A stretch of DNA of 14,363 nt, from positions 1 to 14,363 of the forward strand of contig CADAHD010000021.1 of NCBI GenBank assembly GCA_902787595.1. Reading direction: 5' to 3'. The notes under the pieces are model-generated. The model did not search any database. It saw only the letters and a program-made list of their open reading frames with translations, and was not told where the DNA came from. This DNA comes from an uncultured Lachnospiraceae bacterium. Its GTDB lineage: Bacteria; Bacillota_A; Clostridia; Lachnospirales; Lachnospiraceae. This document shows positions 6,882 through 14,363 of the stretch, in pieces (the first letter of the stretch is position 1; each line of letters begins with the position of its first letter). The translations under genes and the position numbers were made by a program.

Positions 6882-6900
6882 GTTACGATAAACAATCTTG

Positions 6901-6929
6901 GAGGACGTGGGGACAGACCCCGCGTCCTC
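6901..6929. repeat. 29-bp palindromic unit, CAGACCCC core type
   Basis: GAGGACGTGGGG (6901-6912) pairs with CCCCGCGTCCTC (6918-6929) around an ACAGA loop, with one G-U pair. It has the same length and ends as the neighbouring units but a GGGGACAGACCCC core, linking them to the palindrome at 2459. It lies just before the acetyltransferase ribosome binding site. Confidence 0.88.
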
Positions 6930-6957
6930 AAGAGGCAAATATTTAAAGGAGTTAGAA

Positions 6958-7821
6958 ATGAGTACAAGTATAAAGAGTAATTACAGAGATAATGAACAGC
7001 TTAGATCATCTTTTAATGCGCTGGCGAAAAATATATTCGGCCTGGATTTTGAGGGCTGGTATCAGAACGGATTCTGGAAGGATAATTATAATCCCTACTC
7101 GGTCGTGATCGATGGGGAAGTGGTTTCCAATGTGTCTGTTAATATTTGTGATATAAATTATAAGGGACGGGTGATTAGGCTCTTGCAGCTGGGAACTGTT
7201 ATGACAGACCCGGATCACAGAGGAAACGGGTATTCGCGGATGCTCATGGAAAAGATCATGGAAGATTATGAAGATAAGGTCGGCGGGATATATCTTTTTG
7301 CAAATGATTCAGTAAAAGGATTTTATCCGAGATTCGGATTTCGGGAAGGCAGGGAATATCAGTACAGTAAAGAAGTATCTATTTTGTTAGAGAGGAATGT
7401 TGTACCCGTACCGATGCGGGATCAAAAAGACTGGCTTAAGATGGTACAGATACTAAATGAAAGAGAGCAGAACAGCGCAATGTATATGGTCGGAAACAGC
7501 GGACTGTATATGTTTTATCTTTCACAGTTTATGCAGGAAAATGTATATCATCTGCCGGAGCAGGATACATATGTCATAGCAGAAGAAGAGGGAGACATGT
7601 TGATACTCCATGCCATTATCGGAGAAGCTGATATAGATACTGTGATCGCAGCATTTGGCGGTGGCGTGAAAAAAGTAATACTGTGTTTTACACCAAAGGA
7701 TGCAGATGGGTTTCTCAGTCATGAATTGCACGAAGAAGATACAACATTATTTGTGAAAGGTAAATTCTTTGATGAACATGATGCGGATGAATTCATGTTT
7801 CAGGCGATAACGCATGCGTGA
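6958..7821 (+). CDS. GNAT family N-acetyltransferase
   Basis: Predicted acetyl-CoA-dependent acetyltransferase, 287 aa. The N-terminal half carries the GNAT core: a strand with VVIDGEVVSNVSV, then the acetyl-CoA loop in VMTDPDHRGNGYS (81-93), where RGNGYS fits R/Q-x-x-G-x-G/A, and a C-terminal strand with SVKGFYPRFGFREG. The last 130 or so residues are an extra domain of unclear type, giving a length above the usual 150-180 aa. The start at 6958 has AAAGGAG (6945-6951) 6 nt upstream; a 20-codon longer frame from 6898 merely translates a palindromic repeat. Repeats flank the gene on both sides, and its TGA stop coincides with the TGAGGAC of the next repeat block. The substrate is unknown. Confidence 0.88.
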   Translation: MSTSIKSNYRDNEQLRSSFNALAKNIFGLDFEGWYQNGFWKDNYNPYSVVIDGEVVSNVSVNICDINYKGRVIRLLQLGTVMTDPDHRGNGYSRMLMEKIMEDYEDKVGGIYLFANDSVKGFYPRFGFREGREYQYSKEVSILLERNVVPVPMRDQKDWLKMVQILNEREQNSAMYMVGNSGLYMFYLSQFMQENVYHLPEQDTYVIAEEEGDMLILHAIIGEADIDTVIAAFGGGVKKVILCFTPKDADGFLSHELHEEDTTLFVKGKFFDEHDADEFMFQAITHA

Positions 7822-7828
7822 GGACAGT

Positions 7829-7894
7829 GAGGACGGGGGGACAGACCCCGTGTCCTCAAGAAAATGAGGACGGAAGGACCGTCCCCGTGTCCTC
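7829..7894. repeat. Two 29-bp palindromic units in opposite orientation
   Basis: Unit 7829-7857 has the GGGGACAGACCCC core. Unit 7866-7894 is the reverse-oriented form of the other type: on the minus strand it reads GAGGAC ACGGGGACGGTCC and ends GTCCTC. They are separated by AAGAAAAT (7858-7865), with TCCTCA and TGAGGA facing each other. A partial GAGGAC also lies at 7820-7825, starting inside the acetyltransferase stop codon. The block ends 16 bp before the next gene. Confidence 0.85.
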
Positions 7895-7910
7895 ATGAAA
7901 GGAAGGAAAG

Positions 7911-9743
7911 ATGGATAAAGATAAAAAATACAATATACTTCAGAATCTGGGATACTGTCTGGCTGCTGCGTGGCAGGTGTATCCGTGGCTTTGCGTCTTT
8001 GCTGCTGGTATGATCGCAGTCAACTGTGTTGTACCGCTGATCACCGCTTATCTGCCTAAAGTGCTGATCGATGAGATAACAGGCGGGGCAGAACTTAAGC
8101 ATGTTCTTATGGTTACAGGGATCATGACCCTTAGTCTCGCGCTGGCAGGCACTGTTCAGAAATATCTGGAAAGGCTCGTTTACTGGCATAAGTTTAAACT
8201 CAATGCTTTCTTTTTGCGCAAGGTTACAAAAAAGGGATTGACTACGGATTATAAGAATCAGGAGGATGAGCATTTCAGAAAGCTTCAGCATGAAAGCTTT
8301 GCAAGCTGTAACGGAAACTTTTCGTATTTCAATCAGATCATGGATGCATCGGTGCAGTTCTTTTCAAATCTGCTGGGATTTGCGGCTTTTTTCGGAATAC
8401 TTGCTGCGTTGAACCCTTTGATAATAGTGTTTTTGTCAGCTACGACATTGATCGGATTTTTCTTAAACCGCAGGATCAACAAATGGGTATCGCTTAATAC
8501 AGATGAGAAAGCCGGATACGAACAGCGCATGCAGTATGTGATAAGCGCTTCAGATGATACCGCTGCAGCAAAGGATATACGCCTGTACAACATGGCAAAG
8601 TGGCTGAACGATGTTTATGATAAGAATCTTAAAGGCGTGCTTAGTTGGTATAAGAAATATACCGCAAAACTCTTTGGCATAGCTTCTGCAGACAGCGCAA
8701 TCACGCTTATCAGGGAGGGACTTACATACCTGTATCTGTTGTATCTGGTGATAAAAGGAAAGATAAGCGTCGCGGATTTCGTGCTGTATTTCAATGTGGT
8801 CGCAGGCTTTTCCAACTGGCTTGGCAGCATGCTGGGACAGCTTAGCAATATTGAGAGGCTGAACCTGTCTGTTAACCGCATAAGGGAGTTTCTGGATTAT
8901 CCCGAAAACTACAGGAGAGAAGGCGGAAAAACGATACCCGGAGCAGGTGAACCCTGCGAGATTAAACTTGAACATGTGAGCTTTAGATATAAGGAAGACG
9001 ATAAGGACATACTCAGTAATATCGACCTGACAATAAAAACGGGCGAACACCTTGCGATAGTAGGACTTAACGGAGCAGGCAAGACTACTCTTGTAAAGCT
9101 TATCTGCGGCCTTACCGAAGCGGATCACGGAACTGTGCTCTATAATGGCACGGATATAAGGGAATATAACCGTGATGATTATTATGGTCTGTTCGGAGCT
9201 GTATTTCAGGATAATTCGATAATGCCGGTCACTATTGCGGAGATCGTTGCTGAAGATATTACAGAAAATATTGATGAAAAGAGAGTTGAAGCATGTTTAA
9301 AACAGTCCGGTTTATGGGACACAATATCAGAGCTTAAGGATGGCATCCATAGTAAGTATGACAAAGCTTTCTGGGACGAAGGTATAAACCTTTCCGGAGG
9401 AGAGAAACAGAAACTAATGCTTGCAAGAGCCTTGTATCGCAAGTCGCCGCTTATCATTCTTGATGAGCCGACTGCAGCGCTGGATCCCATATCCGAAAAC
9501 AAGCTGTATGAAACATATGATGAGATAATGAAAGCTAAGACTACGGTCTTTATCTCGCACAGGCTGGCTTCTACCAGATTCTGCAGCCGCATCATTCTTA
9601 TTGAAAACGGAAAGATAGCAGAAGAGGGAACACATGAGGAATTGTTGAAGCTAAAGGGTAAATACTACGATCTGTTTGAAACCCAGGCTAAGTATTATCG
9701 CGAGAATGATAAGGGAGAGGAGGATGCTGATGAAGTTAGATAA
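7911..9743 (+). CDS. ABC exporter half-transporter A (membrane domain plus ATPase)
   Basis: Type I ABC exporter subunit, 610 aa, near the family's usual 580-620. The N-terminal part has about six membrane spans (near 22-48, 62-90, 148-185 holding two, and 255-300 holding two). The C-terminal ATPase has Walker A GLNGAGKTT (385-393), LSGGEKQ (494-500), Walker B LIILDEP (514-520) with catalytic E519, and H550 in FISHRL. The ribosome binding site is the purine tract at 7900-7910; ATG 7911 follows directly. The next gene overlaps by 14 nt and encodes a second half-transporter, so a heterodimer is likely. The pair could export a peptide or drug; the substrate is not evident. Confidence 0.92.
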   Translation: MDKDKKYNILQNLGYCLAAAWQVYPWLCVFAAGMIAVNCVVPLITAYLPKVLIDEITGGAELKHVLMVTGIMTLSLALAGTVQKYLERLVYWHKFKLNAFFLRKVTKKGLTTDYKNQEDEHFRKLQHESFASCNGNFSYFNQIMDASVQFFSNLLGFAAFFGILAALNPLIIVFLSATTLIGFFLNRRINKWVSLNTDEKAGYEQRMQYVISASDDTAAAKDIRLYNMAKWLNDVYDKNLKGVLSWYKKYTAKLFGIASADSAITLIREGLTYLYLLYLVIKGKISVADFVLYFNVVAGFSNWLGSMLGQLSNIERLNLSVNRIREFLDYPENYRREGGKTIPGAGEPCEIKLEHVSFRYKEDDKDILSNIDLTIKTGEHLAIVGLNGAGKTTLVKLICGLTEADHGTVLYNGTDIREYNRDDYYGLFGAVFQDNSIMPVTIAEIVAEDITENIDEKRVEACLKQSGLWDTISELKDGIHSKYDKAFWDEGINLSGGEKQKLMLARALYRKSPLIILDEPTAALDPISENKLYETYDEIMKAKTTVFISHRLASTRFCSRIILIENGKIAEEGTHEELLKLKGKYYDLFETQAKYYRENDKGEEDADEVR

Positions 9744-11574
9744 ACGCATTAAACTGACGCGGCGCGGATATGGTCTTTTAAAGAAATACTGTCCGGGACT
9801 GATCGCAGCCAAGGTGTGGGCCACCGCGGCCGAAGCGCTTTCACCTTTTGTAACCATATGGTTTTCCGCGCGTATCATCAACGAGATCGCAGGAGAAAGA
9901 AATGTGAGGAGGCTGGGGATCTATGTCCTTCTTACAGTGATCATCAATTTTGCTTTATCCATGCTGAAAAATGCACTGAACAAAGTGGTTGATGAAAAAG
10001 AATCCGGTATGTGGAACTATTTTTCTAAAGTATTCGCTGATAAACAGATGAGTCTGGCGTATACGGATCTTGAGGATCAGGAAATACAAAAGAAAAAACA
10101 GAAAGCGCAGGAAAACCTGTTCATGTTCGGAAACGGTCTGGGGCAGCTTGTGTGGGATACCGCAGGATTGGTGCAGGTCATTGTGGGGATCATAGCGTCG
10201 CTGTCTTTATCGGTATCTTTATTCATATCACGCAGCGGCAATACACTGCTGGATTCGTGGATATGGCTGCCGGCGGGAATGCTGATCGTGATCATATCAG
10301 GTATAAGTACCGGAAAATTCAGGCAGAGAGCCGGTAAAGCATTTGATGACTGGACTGCCGGAACTGTATGGTATAACCGTGCATTTATGTTCTATGGTCA
10401 CGAGCTTTATGATGATCTGTCCAGAGCAAAGGATGTAAGGATATATCGTCAGGACAGGATCGCTGACCGGGAAATGGAGAAACTGAATGCTCATAATAAA
10501 GATGACAGGACAAATATAAGAAAGATGAGCCGCTATCCGGCAATGATCATTCTTGTGCAGGGTATCTGCAATGCATTGTGTTACGCTTATGTGGTTGCAA
10601 AAGCTGCTATGGGGGCATTTGCGATAGGAAGTATCGTACAGTATGCCGGCGCTTTGATCAAACTGGTGCAGAGTATCGGAGAGCTTGTAGATGCAAATTA
10701 CGAGAATGTTATATATACAGGACATCTTGAAAAACTCTTTGAATATCTGGATATACAAAGCAGCGTGACCTGGGGAGATCTTGTGCCGGATACAGGAGCC
10801 AAAGCAGAGCATAAGATAGAGTTTAAAAATGTATCATTCCGTTATCCGGGCAGCGACAGATACGCGCTGAAAAACGTAAACGCCATTGTAACTTCGGGCA
10901 AAAAACAGGCGCTGGTAGGAGCTAACGGGGCTGGCAAGACTACATTTGTAAAACTTTTATGCAGGCTGTATGATCCTGATGAGGGAGCAATTTTATTAGA
11001 CGGAAAGGATATCAGGGAATATGATCGTGAAGAATACCTGAAGTTGTTTGCATATGTATTTCAGGATTTTAAACTGTTCTCTTTAAGCCTGGGGGAAAAT
11101 ATTGCGGCAAGTGCAGAATATGATCCTGATAAACTTGAAGAATGTATATCGAGAGCATATTTTAAAGAGCGCTACAGCACTATGCCTGAAGGGGCAGAAA
11201 CATATCTTTATAAGGATATTGCGGAAGATGGTGTGATGATATCGGGGGGAGAAGCACAGAAGATCGCATTGGCAAGAGCGCTTTATAAGGATGCACCTGT
11301 TATGATCCTTGATGAGCCTACTGCGGCTCTTGATCCCATAGCCGAGGCACAGGTGTATTCGGACTTTGACCGTATCATAGCGGACAAAACGGCTATATAT
11401 GTAAGCCACAGATTATCATCTTGCAGATTCTGTGATGAGATAATGGTATTTGATAACGGATCGATCGTTCAAAAAGGAACGCATGATGAGTTGCGCAGTG
11501 ATATAAATGGTGTATACTGTGAATTATGGGATGCGCAGGCAAAGTATTATCAGAATGATGATGTATTATTATGA
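9730..11574 (+). CDS. ABC exporter half-transporter B (membrane domain plus ATPase)
   Basis: Second type I ABC exporter subunit, 614 aa, with an N-terminal membrane domain and a C-terminal ATPase: Walker A GANGAGKTT (397-405), ISGGEAQ (504-510), ILDEP (526-530) with E529, and H560 in YVSHRL. Both subunits keep the glycine signature and the catalytic glutamate, so neither site is obviously degenerate. The start at 9730 is preferred because AGGAGG (9718-9723) sits 6 nt upstream; ATG 9724 would leave no spacing, and the longer frame from 9676 lies inside the upstream gene. The 14-nt overlap with subunit A argues for coupled translation and a heterodimer. Confidence 0.92.
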   Translation: MKLDKRIKLTRRGYGLLKKYCPGLIAAKVWATAAEALSPFVTIWFSARIINEIAGERNVRRLGIYVLLTVIINFALSMLKNALNKVVDEKESGMWNYFSKVFADKQMSLAYTDLEDQEIQKKKQKAQENLFMFGNGLGQLVWDTAGLVQVIVGIIASLSLSVSLFISRSGNTLLDSWIWLPAGMLIVIISGISTGKFRQRAGKAFDDWTAGTVWYNRAFMFYGHELYDDLSRAKDVRIYRQDRIADREMEKLNAHNKDDRTNIRKMSRYPAMIILVQGICNALCYAYVVAKAAMGAFAIGSIVQYAGALIKLVQSIGELVDANYENVIYTGHLEKLFEYLDIQSSVTWGDLVPDTGAKAEHKIEFKNVSFRYPGSDRYALKNVNAIVTSGKKQALVGANGAGKTTFVKLLCRLYDPDEGAILLDGKDIREYDREEYLKLFAYVFQDFKLFSLSLGENIAASAEYDPDKLEECISRAYFKERYSTMPEGAETYLYKDIAEDGVMISGGEAQKIALARALYKDAPVMILDEPTAALDPIAEAQVYSDFDRIIADKTAIYVSHRLSSCRFCDEIMVFDNGSIVQKGTHDELRSDINGVYCELWDAQAKYYQNDDVLL

Positions 11575-11586
11575 GGAGGAATATAG

Positions 11587-12267
11587 ATGATACTGATATT
11601 GGTGAGACACGGAGATCCTGATTATCAGAAAGACTGCTTAACAGAGCTGGGACATGAGCAGGCGAAGATTGCCGCAAAACGCCTGATGGAAGAGGGCATA
11701 GAGGAGATTTATTCTTCACCGTTGGGAAGGGCCAGACAGACAGCACAGGCATTTGCGGACCTTTCGGGACTGGGGCCTGTCAGGATCCTGGACTTTATGA
11801 AGGAGATACGTTTTGGAAAAGAAGATGCTCTATATCAGAGCGGCAATCCCTGGCTGATGGCATGTAAACTGGTGAGCGAGGGTAAAGATCTGCAGAGCAG
11901 CGATTGGAGAAACTATCCTGAGTTTATTGATAATACTGCAGTTACAGATGTAGATAATGTTATGCGGGAGTCTGATAAATGGCTTGCTGAGCTTGGATAT
12001 GAACGAGAGGGTTTGTATTACCGCTGCACGAATAAGGACGACAGGGAGAAAACGATAGTTTTGTTCAGTCACGGTGGATCATCGACGGCGTTATTATCAC
12101 GAGTTTTTAATATTCCTTTTCCGCATATGTGTCAGATACTGGGGCACATGAGACATACATCGATCACAGTCCTCAGATTTGATAACATGCCGGGATCATT
12201 ATCAATGCCTATAGCGGAAGTTATGGCAGATGCAAGACATATAAATGGTGTGGTATTCGTAAAATGA
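11587..12267 (+). CDS. Histidine phosphatase family protein (phosphoglycerate-mutase-like)
   Basis: Small soluble phosphatase-fold protein, 226 aa. The catalytic histidine is in LVRHGDPD (R7, H8, G9), a second arginine lies in SSPLGRARQTA (R48 within 43-53), and the second histidine is in LFSHGGSS (H162). These are the phosphate-pocket residues of the family. AGGAGGA (11574-11580) overlaps the upstream stop and stands 6 nt before the ATG, so the gene belongs to the exporter operon. The substrate could be a sugar phosphate, nucleotide or other small phosphate; the sequence does not tell. Its place behind an exporter and before a kinase-like fusion hints at a phosphorylation/dephosphorylation pair, which is inference only. 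Confidence 0.88.
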   Translation: MILILVRHGDPDYQKDCLTELGHEQAKIAAKRLMEEGIEEIYSSPLGRARQTAQAFADLSGLGPVRILDFMKEIRFGKEDALYQSGNPWLMACKLVSEGKDLQSSDWRNYPEFIDNTAVTDVDNVMRESDKWLAELGYEREGLYYRCTNKDDREKTIVLFSHGGSSTALLSRVFNIPFPHMCQILGHMRHTSITVLRFDNMPGSLSMPIAEVMADARHINGVVFVK

Positions 12268-12312
12268 CAGTCGGTAAAGAAATGTGGTTTATCCGTAAGG
12301 ACAGGAGGGCAG

Positions 12313-13695
12313 ATGAATTATTTTATAGAAGGTATACAGGGAGCAGGTAAGAGCACATTGACAGGGCGGCTGGCAGAGAGAATGCCAGAATACAAAGTAT
12401 TTCGTGAAGGGGATCATAATCCCGTGGAGCTGGCCTGGTGTTCATATATGACGAAGGAGCAGTATGAGAGTATTCTGAATAAATATGCGCCTCTTGCAGA
12501 TGAGATAAAGGCAAATGTGATCACGGAAGCGGAGTATATCTGCAACAGGACTGATGCTTCAGCTGATGGATCTAATGACCTTGATGACAGCAGGTATGTT
12601 CTGACATATACACGCGTTATTACCGATATCCCAGGCTTTCATAAGGATCTGGAACAGTATGAAATATATAACGGAAGAGTTTCAAGAGAGGATTTTGAAA
12701 AGATCATCCTGTCACGATATAACAACTGGAAAGGTGATGATCAGATCTTTGAATGTTCGATCTTCCAGAACATTATTGAGAGTCAGATCCTGTATTATGA
12801 AATGACAGATGAAGAGATCCTGGATTTTTACAGAAGACTCAGAGAGGTGCTTGGAGAAAGGGAATACAAGATCCTCTATCTGGAAGTGGATGATATTGCA
12901 GAGAGCATAAATATCATCAGAAGAGAGCGCGTCGATGCTGACGGCAATGAGATGTGGTATCCACTGATGATGGAATATCTTAAGCAGTGTCCTTACGGAC
13001 AGCGTAATGGCTGGAAGGGTTTTGAAGATCTGGTATCGCATCTTGAGCATCGCAGGGCTTTGGAGCTTCGGATACTTAAGGAAGTGTTTCCGGAACACGC
13101 AGTGATCCTTAAGTCAAAGTCTTATGATCTGTCAGTGGAGTTACTCAGCGCAGAGCAATGGGCTGCGATCTTTAATGAGATACATCCGGGATTTTTTGAC
13201 AGGGATTATGTAAAAAGAGTAGCGGATGATGAACCTGCTTCAGAGATGTTTATGGGACTCGAAAATATGGATGCATGTAACTATGAAAAGAGTTTCCCGG
13301 AAAATATCACATTTGGATATTATGAAGGCGACATGGAAGAACTTAAGGACGCAGTAGAAAAAGTAATTCCGCACTGGATACCGCTGTTTACAGAGAATTC
13401 CAGGGTATACTGCGGATATGTGGACGGAAAGATCGCAAGTTTCTGTATGATCGAGGACTTTGGAGAACATATCATATATGGAAGAAAATGCAGGATCGGA
13501 GGGCCGGGCTGTGTCGGGACTCTACCGGAATACAGGGATCGCGGCATAGGTCTTTCCATGGTACGGAATGTAACAGGGATCCTGAAGGAGGAGCTGTACG
13601 ATTACAGTTATATTCATTACACTTATGAGACGGCCTGGTATGCAAAGCTTGGATACAGAACAGTGCTGCGGTGGAACGGAAAAGGATTCGTATAG
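12313..13695 (+). CDS. Fusion of a P-loop kinase-like domain and a GNAT acetyltransferase domain
   Basis: A 460-aa protein with two enzyme-like parts. The N-terminal part opens with a P-loop, EGIQGAGKST (6-15), followed by FREGDHNPVE (30-39). An arginine-rich RRERVD (203-208) resembles the lid of nucleoside, nucleotide or antibiotic kinases. From about residue 320 the chain reads as a GNAT domain with GTLPEYRDRGIG (402-413), the acetyl-CoA loop, and a final AKLGYRT. AGGAGG (12303-12308) lies 4 nt upstream of the start. It follows the phosphatase after 45 nt and precedes another GNAT gene by 13 nt. Bifunctional fusions of this sort occur among drug-modifying enzymes, but I do not recognise this one and assign no substrate. 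Confidence 0.82.
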   Translation: MNYFIEGIQGAGKSTLTGRLAERMPEYKVFREGDHNPVELAWCSYMTKEQYESILNKYAPLADEIKANVITEAEYICNRTDASADGSNDLDDSRYVLTYTRVITDIPGFHKDLEQYEIYNGRVSREDFEKIILSRYNNWKGDDQIFECSIFQNIIESQILYYEMTDEEILDFYRRLREVLGEREYKILYLEVDDIAESINIIRRERVDADGNEMWYPLMMEYLKQCPYGQRNGWKGFEDLVSHLEHRRALELRILKEVFPEHAVILKSKSYDLSVELLSAEQWAAIFNEIHPGFFDRDYVKRVADDEPASEMFMGLENMDACNYEKSFPENITFGYYEGDMEELKDAVEKVIPHWIPLFTENSRVYCGYVDGKIASFCMIEDFGEHIIYGRKCRIGGPGCVGTLPEYRDRGIGLSMVRNVTGILKEELYDYSYIHYTYETAWYAKLGYRTVLRWNGKGFV

Positions 13696-13708
13696 AGGAG
13701 ATGATAAA

Positions 13709-14363
13709 ATGAAAATAGAAAGTGAAAGACTTATTATCCGTTCGATAGAGAAAGGGGACGAAAAAGCATTTGCTGAAATGGCAAAAGATGGAAGTCTTAC
13801 AGAAGTAGGTTTTGATGATACGTGTTCCGAATGGATCGATGACTGGATAAATGAAGCAAAAATGCTTGATGAAAAAGATGATCCGAGGCTTGACTACATC
13901 GCAAGCACTGTATGTTTAAAAGAAGATGGAAGTGTGATCGGATCGGTAGGGACTACCTATTATGAAGATGCGGCAAAGATCGGTATATGTTATTTTATAG
14001 GAGCGGAATACAGAAACAAAGGTTATGCATCTGAAGCGGTAAAAGCTTTTCTTCCTTATTTCTTTGAACATTATAACGAGGACGAGATCGCGGCTGTCAT
14101 TCTTGAATCGAACAAGGCGTCGCAGAAAACAGCAGAGAATTCGGGATTTATACTAAATGACAAAAGGATGTATAAAGATATTTATGATGAGGATGAACGC
14201 TTATACTGTTTTTATACAATACAAAATAAACGTGAGTATTTTTATCATGTGATATCTGACAGGCCAAAAGCAGCGGGGGAACACTTCCGTGTGGATCGGG
14301 ATCATCCAAATGGTGTGTATGACAGAGTGCAGGCGGAGATGGATAAGGTTAAGGATATTTATG
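13709..14363 (+). CDS. GNAT acetyltransferase of RimJ/RimL type with a C-terminal extension, cut by the window edge
   Basis: The frame is open to the end of the window with 218 residues visible. It starts MKIESERLIIRSIEKGD, the usual opening of RimJ/RimL-like GNAT proteins, has the acetyl-CoA loop in GAEYRNKGYA (98-107), and ends the domain with ESNKASQKTAENSGF. AGAGGAG (13694-13700) is 8 nt before the ATG. After about residue 174 the chain continues with REYFYHVISDRPKAAGEHF and HPNGVYDRV, beyond the normal GNAT end. This second module resembles, from memory and weakly, a family of unknown function (DUF2441-like). It appears to be the next gene of the exporter operon. The substrate and full length are unknown. 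Confidence 0.85.
   Translation, partial: MKIESERLIIRSIEKGDEKAFAEMAKDGSLTEVGFDDTCSEWIDDWINEAKMLDEKDDPRLDYIASTVCLKEDGSVIGSVGTTYYEDAAKIGICYFIGAEYRNKGYASEAVKAFLPYFFEHYNEDEIAAVILESNKASQKTAENSGFILNDKRMYKDIYDEDERLYCFYTIQNKREYFYHVISDRPKAAGEHFRVDRDHPNGVYDRVQAEMDKVKDIY

Noticed and set aside
6866..6894. Promoter in front of the GNAT gene (TTGTCC with TAAACA)
   Set aside because: Both hexamers are poor matches and the first lies inside a repeat, so it is not supportable.
8550..9128. 192-codon minus-strand frame opposite the first ABC half-transporter
   Set aside because: It lies opposite the membrane domain and Walker A of a clear gene. Similar long minus-strand frames at 10297-10812 and 12712-13098 have the same explanation.

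Overview
The window looks like chromosomal DNA of a Gram-positive anaerobe of the Clostridia, most likely Lachnospiraceae. This is an inference from four things: moderate-to-low GC, strong GGAGG-type ribosome binding sites on nearly every gene, the families present (a LacI-type sensor fused to GGDEF, an ABC-F ATPase, many GNAT acetyltransferases), and short GGGGACNGNCC palindromic repeats of a kind I associate with that group. Every gene I can support is on the + strand.

Layout. (1) 1-2446: a promoter with a possible double operator drives a two-gene ABC-2-type exporter (ATPase, then a permease overlapping it by 11 nt), closed by a strong intrinsic terminator. (2) 2459-4832: a pair of small palindromic repeats, then a new promoter and a 630-aa cytosolic sensor diguanylate cyclase (sugar-binding-protein fold plus an intact GGDEF domain). 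Directly behind it lies the wreck of a second diguanylate cyclase: its N-terminal sensor is open for 94 codons, and its RAGGDE signature survives out of frame at 4803-4820. (3) 4845-5096: a promoter, about 175 nt that can fold into one long interrupted rod, and a perfect intrinsic terminator. This is either a stand-alone structured RNA or the attenuating leader of the next gene. (4) 5128-7894: an ABC-F ATPase and a GNAT acetyltransferase, each embedded between copies of a 29-bp near-palindromic repeat. There are eight copies, in two core types and both orientations, and three of them form a 37-bp tandem array. (5) 7911-14363: a tightly packed operon of two ABC half-exporters (probable heterodimer), a histidine phosphatase, a P-loop kinase/GNAT fusion and a second GNAT protein that runs off the end of the window.

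How the genes may work together: regions 4 and 5 combine a possible ribosome-protection ATPase, three acetyltransferase domains, a kinase-like domain, a phosphatase and a multidrug/peptide-type exporter. That suggests a resistance or self-protection neighbourhood, but no biosynthetic gene is visible and the substrates are unknown. No promoter is evident between the terminator at 5096 and the end of the window. The ABC-F gene and possibly everything after it may therefore depend on read-through from the promoter at 4845-4873. I see no tRNA, rRNA, CRISPR array, transposase gene or replication origin.
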